This document shows, in pieces, positions 8,438-17,371 of a stretch of 64,000 nucleotides of DNA. This DNA is from Dictyobacter aurantiacus (lineage in GTDB: Bacteria; Chloroflexota; Ktedonobacteria; Ktedonobacterales; Ktedonobacteraceae): the NCBI RefSeq assembly GCF_003967515.1, contig NZ_BIFQ01000001.1:1302001-1366000 (forward strand), given 5' to 3'. Numbering within the stretch: position 1 is the stretch's first letter; every line of letters begins with the position of its first letter. Both the position numbers and the translations under genes were made by a program. Below the pieces are notes generated by a model. It was not told the origin of the DNA. It did no database searches and was given only the letters and a program-made list of their open reading frames with translations.

Positions 8438-9034
8438 CTACTCACCCAGAGCAAAGCGGCTAAAGCGGCGGACAATGATGTTCTCTCCGGTCTCAGCAAT
8501 CACTTTACGCACAAGGTCACCAACCGTTACTGACTCATCTTTTACCCAGGGCTGCATCATCAGAACCTGAGTGCCGAACTCTTTTTTGAGCTTGCCATTG
8601 AGGACCTCTTCGCGGCGTGCCTCGGGGACACGAGCCATGGAGGGGTCTTCGGCGAATTTCTGACGCGCGGCCTCGATCACCTCGGCCGGCACATCTTCAT
8701 AATTAACGTACTGGGGAGCAACGCCCACAATCTGCAGGGCCAGGTCGTTGGCCAGATTGCGGAAACTTTCGCTGCGGGCCACGAAGTCCGTGCTACAGTT
8801 GAGCTCAATCAAGACACCAACACGATTGTTGTGGTGCACATACGAGAAGACGCCACCCTCTTTGGTCTCGCGACCAGCGGTAACCATCTTTTCAGCTTTT
8901 TTGTCGCGGCGCGCTTCCAGATATTTGACCGCGTCACCCCAGCTTTTCGCCTCGGCAAGAGCGTTTTTGCAATCCGCGAAGGTCGCGCCCGTCTCTTCAC
9001 GCAACTTTTTGACGTCTGTAGCTGCGAATTCCAT
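8438..9034 (-). CDS. tsf: Elongation factor Ts (short form)
   Basis: Guanine-nucleotide exchange factor for EF-Tu. The UBA-like N-terminus (VKKLREETGATFADCKNAL) is followed by the core with LIELNCSTDFVAR, the segment that contacts EF-Tu. At 198 residues it is the single-core short form, as in Thermus and many Chloroflexota, rather than the roughly 280-residue enterobacterial form. GAGGAG lies 11 nt before the ATG. A promoter (9063-9091) and a terminator after rpsB suggest tsf is partly uncoupled from rpsB. Confidence 0.96.
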   Translation of the reverse strand: MEFAATDVKKLREETGATFADCKNALAEAKSWGDAVKYLEARRDKKAEKMVTAGRETKEGGVFSYVHHNNRVGVLIELNCSTDFVARSESFRNLANDLALQIVGVAPQYVNYEDVPAEVIEAARQKFAEDPSMARVPEARREEVLNGKLKKEFGTQVLMMQPWVKDESVTVGDLVRKVIAETGENIIVRRFSRFALGE

Positions 9035-9062
9035 AACGTTGGTTTCTCCTCAATCTTTATGT

Positions 9063-9091
9063 ATGATACTCAGATCTCGATAGCAGTACAA
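9063..9091 (-). promoter_or_regulatory. Candidate tsf promoter
   Basis: Minus strand TTGTAC (9091-9086), 17 nt, TATCAT (9068-9063). The start would fall near 9056, 22 nt before the tsf ATG. Confidence 0.45.
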
Positions 9092-9191
9092 CAACTGCTG
9101 TCCATCTTTTTTGGACTCTGAGTGCTTGACAAATGGAAAATGTAGTGATCACACGCTCAAATCGTGTGTTAAAAGGTAGAATATATTACAC

Positions 9192-9235
9192 AAAAAGGCG
9201 GGAGTCAAAGGCGCGTATGCCCCTTTTCTCCCACC
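9192..9235 (-). terminator. Terminator or attenuator between rpsB and tsf
   Basis: On the minus strand GGTGGGAG (9235-9228) pairs with CTCCCGCC (9204-9197), one position being a G-U pair, with an inner AAAGG/CCTTT stem, followed by TTTTT (9196-9192). It begins about 22 nt after the rpsB stop. Confidence 0.65.
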
Positions 9236-9257
9236 GAAACAATTCGTTTGGTTTTGA

Positions 9258-10148
9258 CTAATGAGCCTCTTTGGAAACCAGTTCTGGCTCAGCAGCCGGG
9301 GCAGCAGCCTCGGCCTCAGCAGGTGCCTCGGCAGCCGGTGTCTCGGCAGCAGCCGGGGCTGGAGCGACCTCAGGCTCGGCGGCAACGACGGGGGCTGGCT
9401 CTGTAGCAGCCTCGACCGGTGTTTCGCTCTCACCGGGCTCGACGTCTTTCTGCTGGGCCTCAAGCTCGCGACGACCCTCGACGGCCGCGTCGGCGATTTT
9501 CGCACACAACAGGCGAACCGCGCGAATGGCGTCGTCGTTAGCCGGGATGGGATAGTCCATCTCATCGGGATCGCAGTTGGTGTCCGCCAGGGCGATGATA
9601 GGAATTTCCAGGCGGCGCGCCTCCATTACTGCGGTGCGCTCTTTGCGGGTATCGATAATAAAGATAGCGTTGGGCAAGCGGCGCATATCTTTGATGCCAC
9701 CCAGGATACGCTCCAGACGCACGATCTCATCCTGCATGTGCTGGACCTCTTTTTTGGGCAGGCGCTCAAAGTCGCCACGGTCGCGGCGCTCTTCAAGACT
9801 ACGCAGATAGGTAATACGAGACTGAATGGTTTTGAAGTTGGTCAGCATACCACCAAGCCAGCGCTGATTGACGTAGAACATGCCGCAGCGCTTGGCCTCT
9901 TCGGCCACGGCTTCCTGGGCCTGTTTCTTGGTGCCAACAAACAACAGGGTTCCACCATCGGCAACCAGCTGCTCAACGAACTTGTAGGCGTCATTCAGAC
10001 GCGTCACCGTCTGCTGGAGATCGATGATATGAATGCCGTTGCGGTCCATGAAGATAAACTGCTGCATCTTCGGATTCCAACGGCGAGTCTGGTGACCAAA
10101 ATGCACACCAGCTTCCAGCAACTGTTTCATGGAAATGATATTAGCCAA
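9258..10148 (-). CDS. rpsB: 30S ribosomal protein S2
   Basis: Structural protein of the 30S subunit. The core covers about residues 1-225 ([61 protein letters not shown]). A tail of roughly 70 residues rich in Ala, Pro and Glu follows (repeating [19 protein letters not shown] sequence); such low-complexity tails occur in several phyla and are probably disordered. The start is TTG 10148 with AAGGGAGGT 6 nt upstream; the next ATG (10130) would remove conserved residues. A promoter at 10329-10357 gives a leader of about 170 nt, where S2-dependent control is plausible but unproven. Confidence 0.96.
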   Translation of the reverse strand: MANIISMKQLLEAGVHFGHQTRRWNPKMQQFIFMDRNGIHIIDLQQTVTRLNDAYKFVEQLVADGGTLLFVGTKKQAQEAVAEEAKRCGMFYVNQRWLGGMLTNFKTIQSRITYLRSLEERRDRGDFERLPKKEVQHMQDEIVRLERILGGIKDMRRLPNAIFIIDTRKERTAVMEARRLEIPIIALADTNCDPDEMDYPIPANDDAIRAVRLLCAKIADAAVEGRRELEAQQKDVEPGESETPVEAATEPAPVVAAEPEVAPAPAAAETPAAEAPAEAEAAAPAAEPELVSKEAH

Positions 10149-10328
10149 AAACGGACCTCCCTTGATCCTCCGCTCTCACTGTACGGCGTCAGGGTCCCCT
10201 AAGGTGTATTTGCTTGTTCCAAACATCAGTCGAAGTTATGGACCCCAGGGTCAGCGCTATTTCAGAGAGCGTGTGTACTTAATTGTGTGTCTGAGCAGGC
10301 GGGCAGTCCTCGCCCACTTCGACTGTGA

Positions 10329-10357
10329 AGTATAGCACAGAGCTTCTATGGACGCAA
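10329..10357 (-). promoter_or_regulatory. rpsB promoter
   Basis: Minus strand TTGCGT (10357-10352), 17 nt, TATACT (10334-10329), with TGC directly before the -10 (extended -10). The start is expected near 10322. Confidence 0.65.
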
Positions 10358-10776
10358 GAAATTTGACCACATCTCCTCGTAACGGCAAAAATAGAGTATA
10401 ATGTGAAAAAATGCTTCTTACTTTGTTTTTATGTATTTTTATGCCTCTTCAGAGAATAGGGTAAAAAATGGGGGTGGATGATGCGCAGAACAATTTATTA
10501 TTACCGGGTACGTTTAATTGCGGATGCCTTACCATCTTGCTCCTGCGTCTTTTTTCTTGCTCGTATGCCTACTCCAGCCCCTCCCCTCCTTTTTCACCGC
10601 ATCCACGCTACTAGAGGGCTACCACGCAAAATTCTTCTCATAAAAATAGGTGAACACCGTCCGCTTCTTGAATTCGGGCGTATAGTATAAAGTGAGAGTA
10701 CACATTTCTAGCTAATGGTAATGTGGCACTCGTACCATTTTCAGGGGTTGCAGATGTAGAAAGGGATTGAAAACAG
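10358..10776. other. Divergent intergenic region, no gene seen
   Basis: This lies between the rpsB promoter and the response regulator. It is AT-rich at 10370-10480. I see no conserved RNA or strong promoter for the plus-strand gene; TATAGTATAAAG at 10680-10691 is a weak -10 candidate without a matching -35. Confidence 0.5.
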
Positions 10777-11508
10777 ATGGTAAATGTTCTTATCGTTGAT
10801 GATCATTCGTTGATGCGCCGCGCGGTACGCGAAGTGATTGAAAAAGAGCCGGGGATGTGTGTGGTCGCCGAGGCCTGTAACGGGCATGAGGCCGAGGTGC
10901 AGGCAGCTGAGACACAGCCTGATGTGGTGCTGATGGATGTCGATATGCCCGATTGCACTGGATTTGAAGCAACGGAACGCGTGCTGGCCTGTTCTCCCCA
11001 CTCACGAGTAGTGATTTTTACCTCCTTTCATCAGGAACAGTTACTCTTTCAGGCGATCCAAAAAGGGGCCATGGGCTATATTACCAAGGATATCGAGCCG
11101 GATGCACTGATCCACGCGATCCACTGCGCCGCGCGCAATGATCTTTGTATTCCCGGTGCGCTCGCGACCCAGATACTTACCTACCTGCGCTCTTCCTGGA
11201 AGATGCACGCTGGCTACGGCGGCATGCTCTCTTCCTCCATTTCCTATCGTACCCCACGTCGTACCGCCCATATCACCGTCAGTGGCGAATCAGGCTTGAG
11301 CGATACGACCAGCACTATGCCTCGCCCTTTGACCGATCGTGAAAAGCAGATACTTGATCTGATGCGCAAGGGTCGCAAAAATCGCGAGATCGCCCTGGAG
11401 CTATCGATTGCCGAGTCTACAGTGCATAAACACGTGCAAAATATCTTTGAGAAGTTGCACGCCCGTAATCGTACAGAGGCGATCTATCTGACCAGTGTTG
11501 AAGGCTAA
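10777..11508 (+). CDS. NarL/LuxR-type response regulator
   Basis: Two-domain transcription regulator. The receiver domain (residues 1-120) has the acidic pair D9-D10, phosphoacceptor D54 in VLMDVDMP, T82 and K104 (GYITKD), so it should be phosphorylatable. A Ser/Thr-rich linker (about 125-180) leads to a LuxR helix-turn-helix (LTDREKQILDLMRKGRKNRE to HKHVQNIFEKLHARNRTEA). AAAGGG lies about 15 nt upstream of the ATG. No histidine kinase is adjacent, so its partner is elsewhere. The Crp/Fnr-type gene follows 24 nt downstream. Confidence 0.92.
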   Translation: MVNVLIVDDHSLMRRAVREVIEKEPGMCVVAEACNGHEAEVQAAETQPDVVLMDVDMPDCTGFEATERVLACSPHSRVVIFTSFHQEQLLFQAIQKGAMGYITKDIEPDALIHAIHCAARNDLCIPGALATQILTYLRSSWKMHAGYGGMLSSSISYRTPRRTAHITVSGESGLSDTTSTMPRPLTDREKQILDLMRKGRKNREIALELSIAESTVHKHVQNIFEKLHARNRTEAIYLTSVEG

Positions 11509-11532
11509 GCATTATCATACGCATATGCTACA

Positions 11533-12357
11533 ATGGATAGTGTTCATTATGAAAAAGAAGAGATGTCACTATCATACAGGACAATATACGTGCGAGAAAA
11601 ACGAACGAGCCATCCCGGAATGGTACGCCTCCAGCCAGATCAGGCGGAGGAAAAAATCTCATTCCTGGCTCAGGTAGCCATTTTTCAACATTTCAGTGCA
11701 CAGGACCTCAACGCAATTGAACAGAGCCTTACTTCGTTACCTTGCTCACCGGGACGCATGCTCTATCGTCCCGGTGACGTTAACAATACGCTCTTCTTCG
11801 TGAAGAGTGGACGCATCCAGCTCTATCATCTTTCTACTGATGGCAGAAAACTCATTACCGATACGCTAGAAGCGGGCGCCTGTTTTGGTGAGCAGGCGCT
11901 GTGTAGCCCCAATATCGCTACCAGCTTCGCTGAAGCGGTCAATGCCACCACCCTCTACCTGCTCAATAAAGTTGATCTCAACCACCTGCTGCAACAGCAT
12001 AGCGGGGTCGCGGGGGCGCTCCTGCAGCTAATGGGACAACGCCTGACCGGTCTTGAGAACCAGCTGGTCAATACCACTTTCAAAAGTGTGACCGCTCGCC
12101 TGGCGGATCTTTTGCTCCAACTGGCGACAGAACAGGAGAGGGAGGTCAATGGGTTAGCCGTCAATGGCTTCAGCCATGAAGAGCTGGCCGATCGCCTGGG
12201 CGTATACCGGGAAACAGTTAGTACTGCACTGCGAGAGTTAAAAGATGCGCACGCCATCCAGTTAGGACGAAAACATATTGTGATCCACCAACCTGATCTG
12301 CTCGCACAGCTGGCTCAGACGAATAGCAAATCAGGATTACATAGACGAGAACATTGA
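11533..12357 (+). CDS. Crp/Fnr-family transcription regulator
   Basis: Cyclic-nucleotide-binding type regulator. After a polar leader of about 45 residues the beta-roll runs from [17 protein letters not shown] through [21 protein letters not shown] to [12 protein letters not shown], then a dimer helix and a winged helix ([20 protein letters not shown]). The binding pocket reads [12 protein letters not shown] rather than the GE...RSA of E. coli Crp, so the ligand is uncertain. No cysteine cluster for an Fnr-type iron site is seen. The start is uncertain: ATG 11533 or ATG 11563 are possible. Its TGA overlaps the ATG of the ABC ATPase (TGATG). Confidence 0.88.
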   Translation: MDSVHYEKEEMSLSYRTIYVREKRTSHPGMVRLQPDQAEEKISFLAQVAIFQHFSAQDLNAIEQSLTSLPCSPGRMLYRPGDVNNTLFFVKSGRIQLYHLSTDGRKLITDTLEAGACFGEQALCSPNIATSFAEAVNATTLYLLNKVDLNHLLQQHSGVAGALLQLMGQRLTGLENQLVNTTFKSVTARLADLLLQLATEQEREVNGLAVNGFSHEELADRLGVYRETVSTALRELKDAHAIQLGRKHIVIHQPDLLAQLAQTNSKSGLHRREH

Positions 12358-13022
12358 TGGTTATCAAAGCACAGCATGTCACAAAAATGTACCACAGTGG
12401 GCAGCTGCGGGTGAAGGCTTTAAACGATGTGTCACTGGAGATAGCACAGGGCGAGATGGTCGCGATCATGGGGCCCAGCGGCTGTGGAAAAACAACCCTG
12501 CTCAACTGCCTGTCAGGATTGGATACGATCGATGGGGGCGATATCTATATTCGGGGCGATAACCTGCGCGACCTCAGCGAACGGGAACGCACGACCTATC
12601 GCGCGCAGCATATGGGCTTTATTTTTCAGGACTTTAATCTGTTGCCGGTACTCTCAGCCGTAGAAAATGTGGAGTTACCACTGCTGGTTACGCGCGTTCC
12701 CAGCCAGAAAGCCAGGCGACGCGCGCTGGAGATGCTTGATATCGTCGGCCTGAGCGAACGAGCACGCCATCGGCCTGCTGAGCTCTCCGGCGGCCAGCGC
12801 CAGCGCGTCACCATCGCGCGCGCCCTGGTCAACAATCCCGCCCTGGTCTGGGCTGACGAGCCTACGGGAAATCTGGATAGCTCAACCGCTGGCGACATTA
12901 TGCATCTGCTGCTCCAGCTCAACCGCGAACATCAGCAGACCTTCGTCATCGTTACCCACGACCCAAACATCGGCGAACAGGCCCATCGTATCATCTCCAT
13001 GCGCGACGGCCAGGTCGTCTAA
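12357..13022 (+). CDS. ABC transporter ATPase, LolD/MacB/FtsE type
   Basis: ATP-binding subunit of the type that works with FtsX/MacB-like permeases. Walker [11 protein letters not shown]-loop [10 protein letters not shown], signature LSGGQRQR, Walker [15 protein letters not shown] and the H-loop VTHD are all intact over 221 residues, the usual length. The ATG overlaps the stop of the Crp/Fnr-type gene, which indicates translational coupling. No permease gene follows: the next gene is dxs on the other strand, behind a hairpin. The ATPase therefore uses a permease encoded elsewhere or has a permease-free role; the coupled regulator probably controls it. Confidence 0.93.
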   Translation: MVIKAQHVTKMYHSGQLRVKALNDVSLEIAQGEMVAIMGPSGCGKTTLLNCLSGLDTIDGGDIYIRGDNLRDLSERERTTYRAQHMGFIFQDFNLLPVLSAVENVELPLLVTRVPSQKARRRALEMLDIVGLSERARHRPAELSGGQRQRVTIARALVNNPALVWADEPTGNLDSSTAGDIMHLLLQLNREHQQTFVIVTHDPNIGEQAHRIISMRDGQVV

Positions 13023-13034
13023 CCAGAAACAGAG

Positions 13035-13078
13035 AAGATGATGCCCCCATGCGCGACCGCGCATGGGGGCATCATCTT
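13035..13078. repeat. Perfect 20-bp hairpin (copy D) between convergent genes
   Basis: Arms 13035-13054 and 13059-13078 are exact reverse complements around GACC. It lies 12 nt after the ABC ATPase stop and 11 nt before the dxs stop, so it can serve as a shared terminator. It contains the GCCCCCATGCGCG string related to the GC boxes at 470 and 4670. Confidence 0.85.
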
Positions 13079-13089
13079 TACTGACGGCG

Positions 13090-15027
13090 TTATTTGGCCA
13101 GGGTGCGATTCGTGGTGCTCAGCTGGGCACGCACAACATCTTTAATGTGCGCCGAGGAGAGACCATACAGCTCTTTCAGGATGGTCAGAGCGCCATGCTC
13201 GACAAATTTGTCTGGCAGGCCAATAACCCGTACATCCACTTCGCTGAGTCCTTCACGCTCCAACAGCTCCAGGACGGCGCTGCCGAAGCCAGCGGACACC
13301 ACATGATCTTCGATCGTGACCAGACGACCGGTCGCCTTCGCCAGGCGCACAATCATCTCTTCATCCAGAGGTTTGGCCCAGCGCGCGTTGACGACGGCGA
13401 CATGGATGCCCTCGTCAGCCAGTTCTTTGGCCGCCAGTTCAGCCTGCGCCACGGTCGCGCCGTAGGCCAGCAGCACCGTCTGCTGGTGCTCCGCCGCCTC
13501 CACGGTCTCGGGGCTCAACAATTCAGCCTTGCCGACTTCCAGCTTATGAAATTCTTTGCTCATAGGCACGCCCAGAGCCTTGCCACGGGGATAGCGCAGG
13601 GCCACCGGGCCATCCAGGTAGATAGCGGTATAGAGCATGTGCCGGAGCTCTTCTTCGTCTTTGGGCGCCATCACTTTCATGCCAGGGATCATACGCGAGA
13701 AGGCAATGTCAAACACGCCGTGCTGCGTCTGCCCATCTTCACCCACCAGTCCAGCACGGTCCATGGCAAAGACGACATGCAGATTCTGTACCGCGATATC
13801 ATGGATAATCTGGTCGATGGCACGCTGCATGAAGGTCGAATAAATGGCGGCAACGGGAATCATACCACCAACAGCCAGACCACCGGCAAAGGTGACTGCG
13901 TGCTGCTCGGCGATACCAACATCAAAGTAGCGCTCGGGGAAGCGCTGGTGCAGCTTCTTCAGCCCGGTACCCTCTTCCATTGCCGCCGTAATACCAACCA
14001 CTTTGGGGTCTTTCTCGGCGATGGCGACCAGGGCATTGGCGAACACTTCGGTATACGATGGGGGATCACCCGCGTTCTTCTTGATGACGCCGGTCGTATA
14101 ATCATAGGCACCAGGGCCATGCCACTTGGTGGAATCGCCCTCGGCGACTTCCCAGCCCTTACCCTTCTTGGTCACCATCTGCACAATAATGGGACCTTCT
14201 ACCTTTTTCACATTCTCGAATACATCCAGCATCGTTTCCAGATCATGACCGTCAAAGGGGCCAAAGAACTTGAAACCCAGCTCTTCGAAGATGGCGCCAC
14301 TCTTACTATGCATCATAAAATGTTTAAAACTGGTTTCAGCACGTCCGGCGGCCTCACGAGCCTTATCACCTACAACCGGCAGGCGCTCGATCGATCCTTT
14401 GGCCATCTCACGCAAGCGTTGATAGCTGGGCGAGGTCTGCATGCGACGCACATTTCCAAGATATTGCGAGATTGCTCCAACATTATCAGAGATGGACTTA
14501 TCATTGTCATTGAGCACAATAATGAGATTTTTCTTCAGGCTACCAGCATTATTAATAGCCTCTAATGCCATACCACCCGTCAGCGATCCATCCCCAATGA
14601 TCGCCACTACTTTATGCGTCCCACCCTGTAGATCACGCGCCGCCGCGATACCAAGAGCAGCGGAGATCGATGTACTTGCATGGCTCGCGCCAAAGACATC
14701 GAAATCACTCTCATCTCGACGGAGATAGCCAGAAAGCCCTCCAAATTGACGAATAGTATGGAAGCGATCACGACGGCCCGTCAAAAGCTTATGCACATAC
14801 GCCTGATGGCCAATATCCCAGACGAGCTGATCATTGGGAGTATCGAAGACATAGTGAAGCGCCATCGTTAGTTCAACAACGCCCAGATTTGGAGCCAGGT
14901 GACCACCTCGTACCGATACCTTCTCGATGATCTCGCGCCGAATCTCCTTCGCCAAAAGCTCCATCTGCGGAACCGACAGGGCACGCAGCTGCTCTGGGCC
15001 ATTAATCGTCTCTAGAATGCTTGTCAA
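13090..15027 (-). CDS. dxs: 1-deoxy-D-xylulose-5-phosphate synthase
   Basis: Thiamine diphosphate enzyme that condenses pyruvate and glyceraldehyde 3-phosphate; first and flux-setting step of the MEP pathway. The three transketolase-like domains are complete over 645 residues: GHQAYVHKLLTGR, GASHASTSISAALGIA, the ThDP/Mg site GDGSLTGGMALEAINNAG with NDNDKSIS, and the pyrimidine domain containing FDVGIAEQHAVTFAGG. The start is TTG 15027, with GGAGG 6 nt upstream. A strong promoter lies at 15181-15209. It is the third MEP gene in this window, after ispG and dxr. Confidence 0.97.
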   Translation of the reverse strand: MTSILETINGPEQLRALSVPQMELLAKEIRREIIEKVSVRGGHLAPNLGVVELTMALHYVFDTPNDQLVWDIGHQAYVHKLLTGRRDRFHTIRQFGGLSGYLRRDESDFDVFGASHASTSISAALGIAAARDLQGGTHKVVAIIGDGSLTGGMALEAINNAGSLKKNLIIVLNDNDKSISDNVGAISQYLGNVRRMQTSPSYQRLREMAKGSIERLPVVGDKAREAAGRAETSFKHFMMHSKSGAIFEELGFKFFGPFDGHDLETMLDVFENVKKVEGPIIVQMVTKKGKGWEVAEGDSTKWHGPGAYDYTTGVIKKNAGDPPSYTEVFANALVAIAEKDPKVVGITAAMEEGTGLKKLHQRFPERYFDVGIAEQHAVTFAGGLAVGGMIPVAAIYSTFMQRAIDQIIHDIAVQNLHVVFAMDRAGLVGEDGQTQHGVFDIAFSRMIPGMKVMAPKDEEELRHMLYTAIYLDGPVALRYPRGKALGVPMSKEFHKLEVGKAELLSPETVEAAEHQQTVLLAYGATVAQAELAAKELADEGIHVAVVNARWAKPLDEEMIVRLAKATGRLVTIEDHVVSAGFGSAVLELLEREGLSEVDVRVIGLPDKFVEHGALTILKELYGLSSAHIKDVVRAQLSTTNRTLAK

Positions 15028-15180
15028 TGGTTTCCTCCAACTTACTAGACACCGGCTCCCCCATTGTATACGTCGGCAACAAGCGACCAGTAAATATTCC
15101 TATCGAAGTGGTTAGATACCACTATCATGAAGATGCATAAAAGTGAGTTAAAGGGTGTATTCTCAAGTACCTTTCACAAT

Positions 15181-15209
15181 ATTATAGATATGTTCGCTGG
15201 CAGTAGCAA
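15181..15209 (-). promoter_or_regulatory. dxs promoter
   Basis: Minus strand TTGCTA (15209-15204), 17 nt, TATAAT (15186-15181). The leader to the TTG start is about 147 nt. Confidence 0.65.
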
Positions 15210-15298
15210 ACGCTTCAGCCCTGAAAATTCATGCACGTAAGGTCTTGACAAGGCTTGGACCAGCCTCTGGGGCCGTTTTATACCCTATAAAGTGCACC

Positions 15299-15327
15299 TT
15301 GACAGTATTCTTCTTTCTTTTTATTAT
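15299..15327 (+). promoter_or_regulatory. Promoter of the acidic protein
   Basis: TTGACA (15299-15304), 17 nt, TATTAT (15322-15327). The predicted leader is about 118 nt. Confidence 0.65.
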
Positions 15328-15452
15328 GAACCCATATGGTACCACTCACAATTTGGAAGCGGCATTTCCAGACTGAGTGACGTCTTGAAAACACAAAGGA
15401 AGGCAGGAGCGGTCCCTCATTCTTAAAAATGGGGAGAGGAACCGCGCATCTT

Positions 15453-15956
15453 ATGACAAGAAAAGATAGCGAAAAAGATTCGGAAAGGCCACATTACTAT
15501 TCCCAGTTCTGGCTTGATGTAGCTGCGGGCCGCCACGTGATTGGTGCCCCCAAACCTGAAGATGGTGAAGCAGCCGAAGAGGCCCCTGAGCCAACTCCAC
15601 AGCGGCGGGGTCGCTTTACCGACGCCAGCGATGGGCAGGTTGTCCATCCCGTCGCCGAGCCAGTACGCTCCTCACAGTCATTCGCCGAACCTGAGGCGGA
15701 AGAGGATACCCTGGAAGCCAGCGACCAGGATGAGGAGTTTGACTATCAGGATGATCAGGTTGAGGAGGCCGACGTCCCCGATATGGATCTGGACTCTGAG
15801 GCAGACGAAGAGGAGGAATTCTTCGAGGACGAAGAGGAGGATGAAGAGGACGACGATATGAATTGGGGCCGTGGCCGCAAGAAGCCAAAGCCCTCGCGCG
15901 CATCCAAATTGCCGCCAAAAAAACCTGGCAAGCGGGATACGCGCCGCTCATATTAA
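15453..15956 (+). CDS. Acidic low-complexity protein with basic C-terminus
   Basis: I do not recognise a family. The 167-residue product starts with a short conserved-looking segment (YYSQFWLDVAAGRHVIG), then becomes Glu/Pro-rich, then strongly acidic between about residues 90 and 140 (runs such as EADEEEEFFEDEEEDEE), and ends in a Lys/Arg/Pro tail (KKPKPSRASKLPPKKPGK). No signal peptide or membrane segment is seen, so it is probably cytoplasmic and largely disordered. ATG 15453 has GGGGAGAGG 14 nt upstream; ATG 15429 lacks a site. An intrinsic terminator follows. Confidence 0.7.
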   Translation: MTRKDSEKDSERPHYYSQFWLDVAAGRHVIGAPKPEDGEAAEEAPEPTPQRRGRFTDASDGQVVHPVAEPVRSSQSFAEPEAEEDTLEASDQDEEFDYQDDQVEEADVPDMDLDSEADEEEEFFEDEEEDEEDDDMNWGRGRKKPKPSRASKLPPKKPGKRDTRRSY

Positions 15957-15984
15957 GCCCCGTAGTCTCGTTTAAAAGTCTGAC

Positions 15985-16017
15985 AGCGACTGCAAAAAAC
16001 TTTGCAGTCGCTTTTTT
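15985..16017 (+). terminator. Intrinsic terminator after the acidic protein gene
   Basis: AGCGACTGCAAA (15985-15996) pairs perfectly with 16001-16012 around AAAC and is followed by six T residues. Confidence 0.85.
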
Positions 16018-16042
16018 GTTGCAGTCCACTCTCCCGAAAGAT

Positions 16043-17290
16043 TTAAGGATAGATGCCCCGTACCAGGGTAGCCTCAGCCACCCGCGAGATGGCCAGCATG
16101 TTCGCCCCCAGGCGTAAATCGCAGTGATACTCTTCCGCTTTGTTGGCAACGGCGTCAAAGGCTTTATTCATGATGACTTCCAGGCGGTGGGTAATGTCTG
16201 CATCATCCCAGAACAGGCTCTGCAGATCCTGTACCCATTCAAAGTAGCTGACTGTGACGCCTCCAGCATTGGCCAGAATATCGGGAATAACCAGGCAGCC
16301 TTTGTTAAAGAGGATCGCGTCGGCCTCTGGAGTGGTGGGGCCGTTAGCGGCTTCCGCCAAGATACGCGCCTGGATCTTCTCCGCGTTATGCTCGGTAATC
16401 TGGCCTTCGGTGGCCGCGGGGATCAGGATATCACAGGGCACTTCAAGAACATCGGTGGAACTGATGCTCTGCCCGTGGGGATACGTTGCTACGGTGCCGT
16501 GCTCTAGTTTGTGGCGCTGAACCAGCGCTGGGTCCAGGCCCTCCTCGTTATACAGGCCACCGCTGGTATCGCTGAAGGCGACGATCTTACAGCCCTCGCT
16601 GTGGAACAGGCGCGCGGCCACGCTGCCCGCGTTGCCAAATCCCTGGATACTAACACGCGCTCCGCGCAGGGGCATCCCGATGCGCCGGGCGGCGCGACGC
16701 GTGACAAAGAGAACACCGGTCGCGGTGGCGTCGTTGCGGCCCTCGCTACCGCCGATAGAGAGAGGTTTGCCGGTAACGACGGCAGGAACAGAAAAACCTT
16801 CGTGCATGGAATAAGTATCCATCATCCAGGCCATAACCTGAGAATTCGTATTGATATCTGGAGCTGGAATATCGCTATGAGGACCAATGATGATAGAAAT
16901 TTCAGTGGTGAAACGGCGCGTCATGCGCTCTAGCTCACCGGCGGTCATATTTCTGGGATCACAGATGACGCCGCCTTTGGCGCCTCCATAGGGAATCCCA
17001 ACTACTGCGCACTTCCAGGTCATCCACATGGCCAGGGCCTTTACCTCGTCCAGCGTGACATCCGGGCCATAGCGAATGCCGCCTTTGGCGGGACCGCGAT
17101 TGACGTTGTGTTGGACGCGATAACCGGTGAGGGTTTTGATGCGGCCGCTATCGAGCCGTAACGGAAAATTGACAACCAACTCGCGTTTTGGCTTGCGCAA
17201 AATCTCGCGCATATCTTCCGAGAGTCCTAGCTTATCGGCGGCCCGCTCAAATTGCTGAACTGCCATCTCATAAGGGTTAAACTGCTGCAT
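16043..17290 (-). CDS. gdhA: Glutamate dehydrogenase (Glu/Leu/Phe/Val dehydrogenase family)
   Basis: Interconverts glutamate and 2-oxoglutarate plus ammonia. The substrate site PAKGGIRYGPDVTLDEVKALA, the catalytic region WKCAVVGIPYGGAKGG, the HSDIPAPDINT segment and the Rossmann loop SIQGFGNAGSVAARL are intact. The 415-residue length fits the hexameric NAD(P) enzymes of thermophiles and Gram-positives. ATG 17290 is chosen because AGGAGAT is 3-9 nt upstream; a longer reading adds nine unrelated residues. It follows gatB by 81 nt on the same strand. The context does not settle catabolic versus anabolic use. Confidence 0.93.
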   Translation of the reverse strand: MQQFNPYEMAVQQFERAADKLGLSEDMREILRKPKRELVVNFPLRLDSGRIKTLTGYRVQHNVNRGPAKGGIRYGPDVTLDEVKALAMWMTWKCAVVGIPYGGAKGGVICDPRNMTAGELERMTRRFTTEISIIIGPHSDIPAPDINTNSQVMAWMMDTYSMHEGFSVPAVVTGKPLSIGGSEGRNDATATGVLFVTRRAARRIGMPLRGARVSIQGFGNAGSVAARLFHSEGCKIVAFSDTSGGLYNEEGLDPALVQRHKLEHGTVATYPHGQSISSTDVLEVPCDILIPAATEGQITEHNAEKIQARILAEAANGPTTPEADAILFNKGCLVIPDILANAGGVTVSYFEWVQDLQSLFWDDADITHRLEVIMNKAFDAVANKAEEYHCDLRLGANMLAISRVAEATLVRGIYP

Positions 17291-17371
17291 GATATCTCCT
17301 TTGATGCAAAACGTCATTGTCCTGGCTTCAATGGCATGCGTCCCTGACCATGTTGGATGGCGCAGGGGATA

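Noticed and set aside
9261..10202. 313-codon open frame on the plus strand
   Set aside because: Antisense to rpsB.
13063..14565. 500-codon open frame on the plus strand
   Set aside because: Antisense to dxs, which is fully conserved; the product is rich in His and Gln as expected of a shadow.
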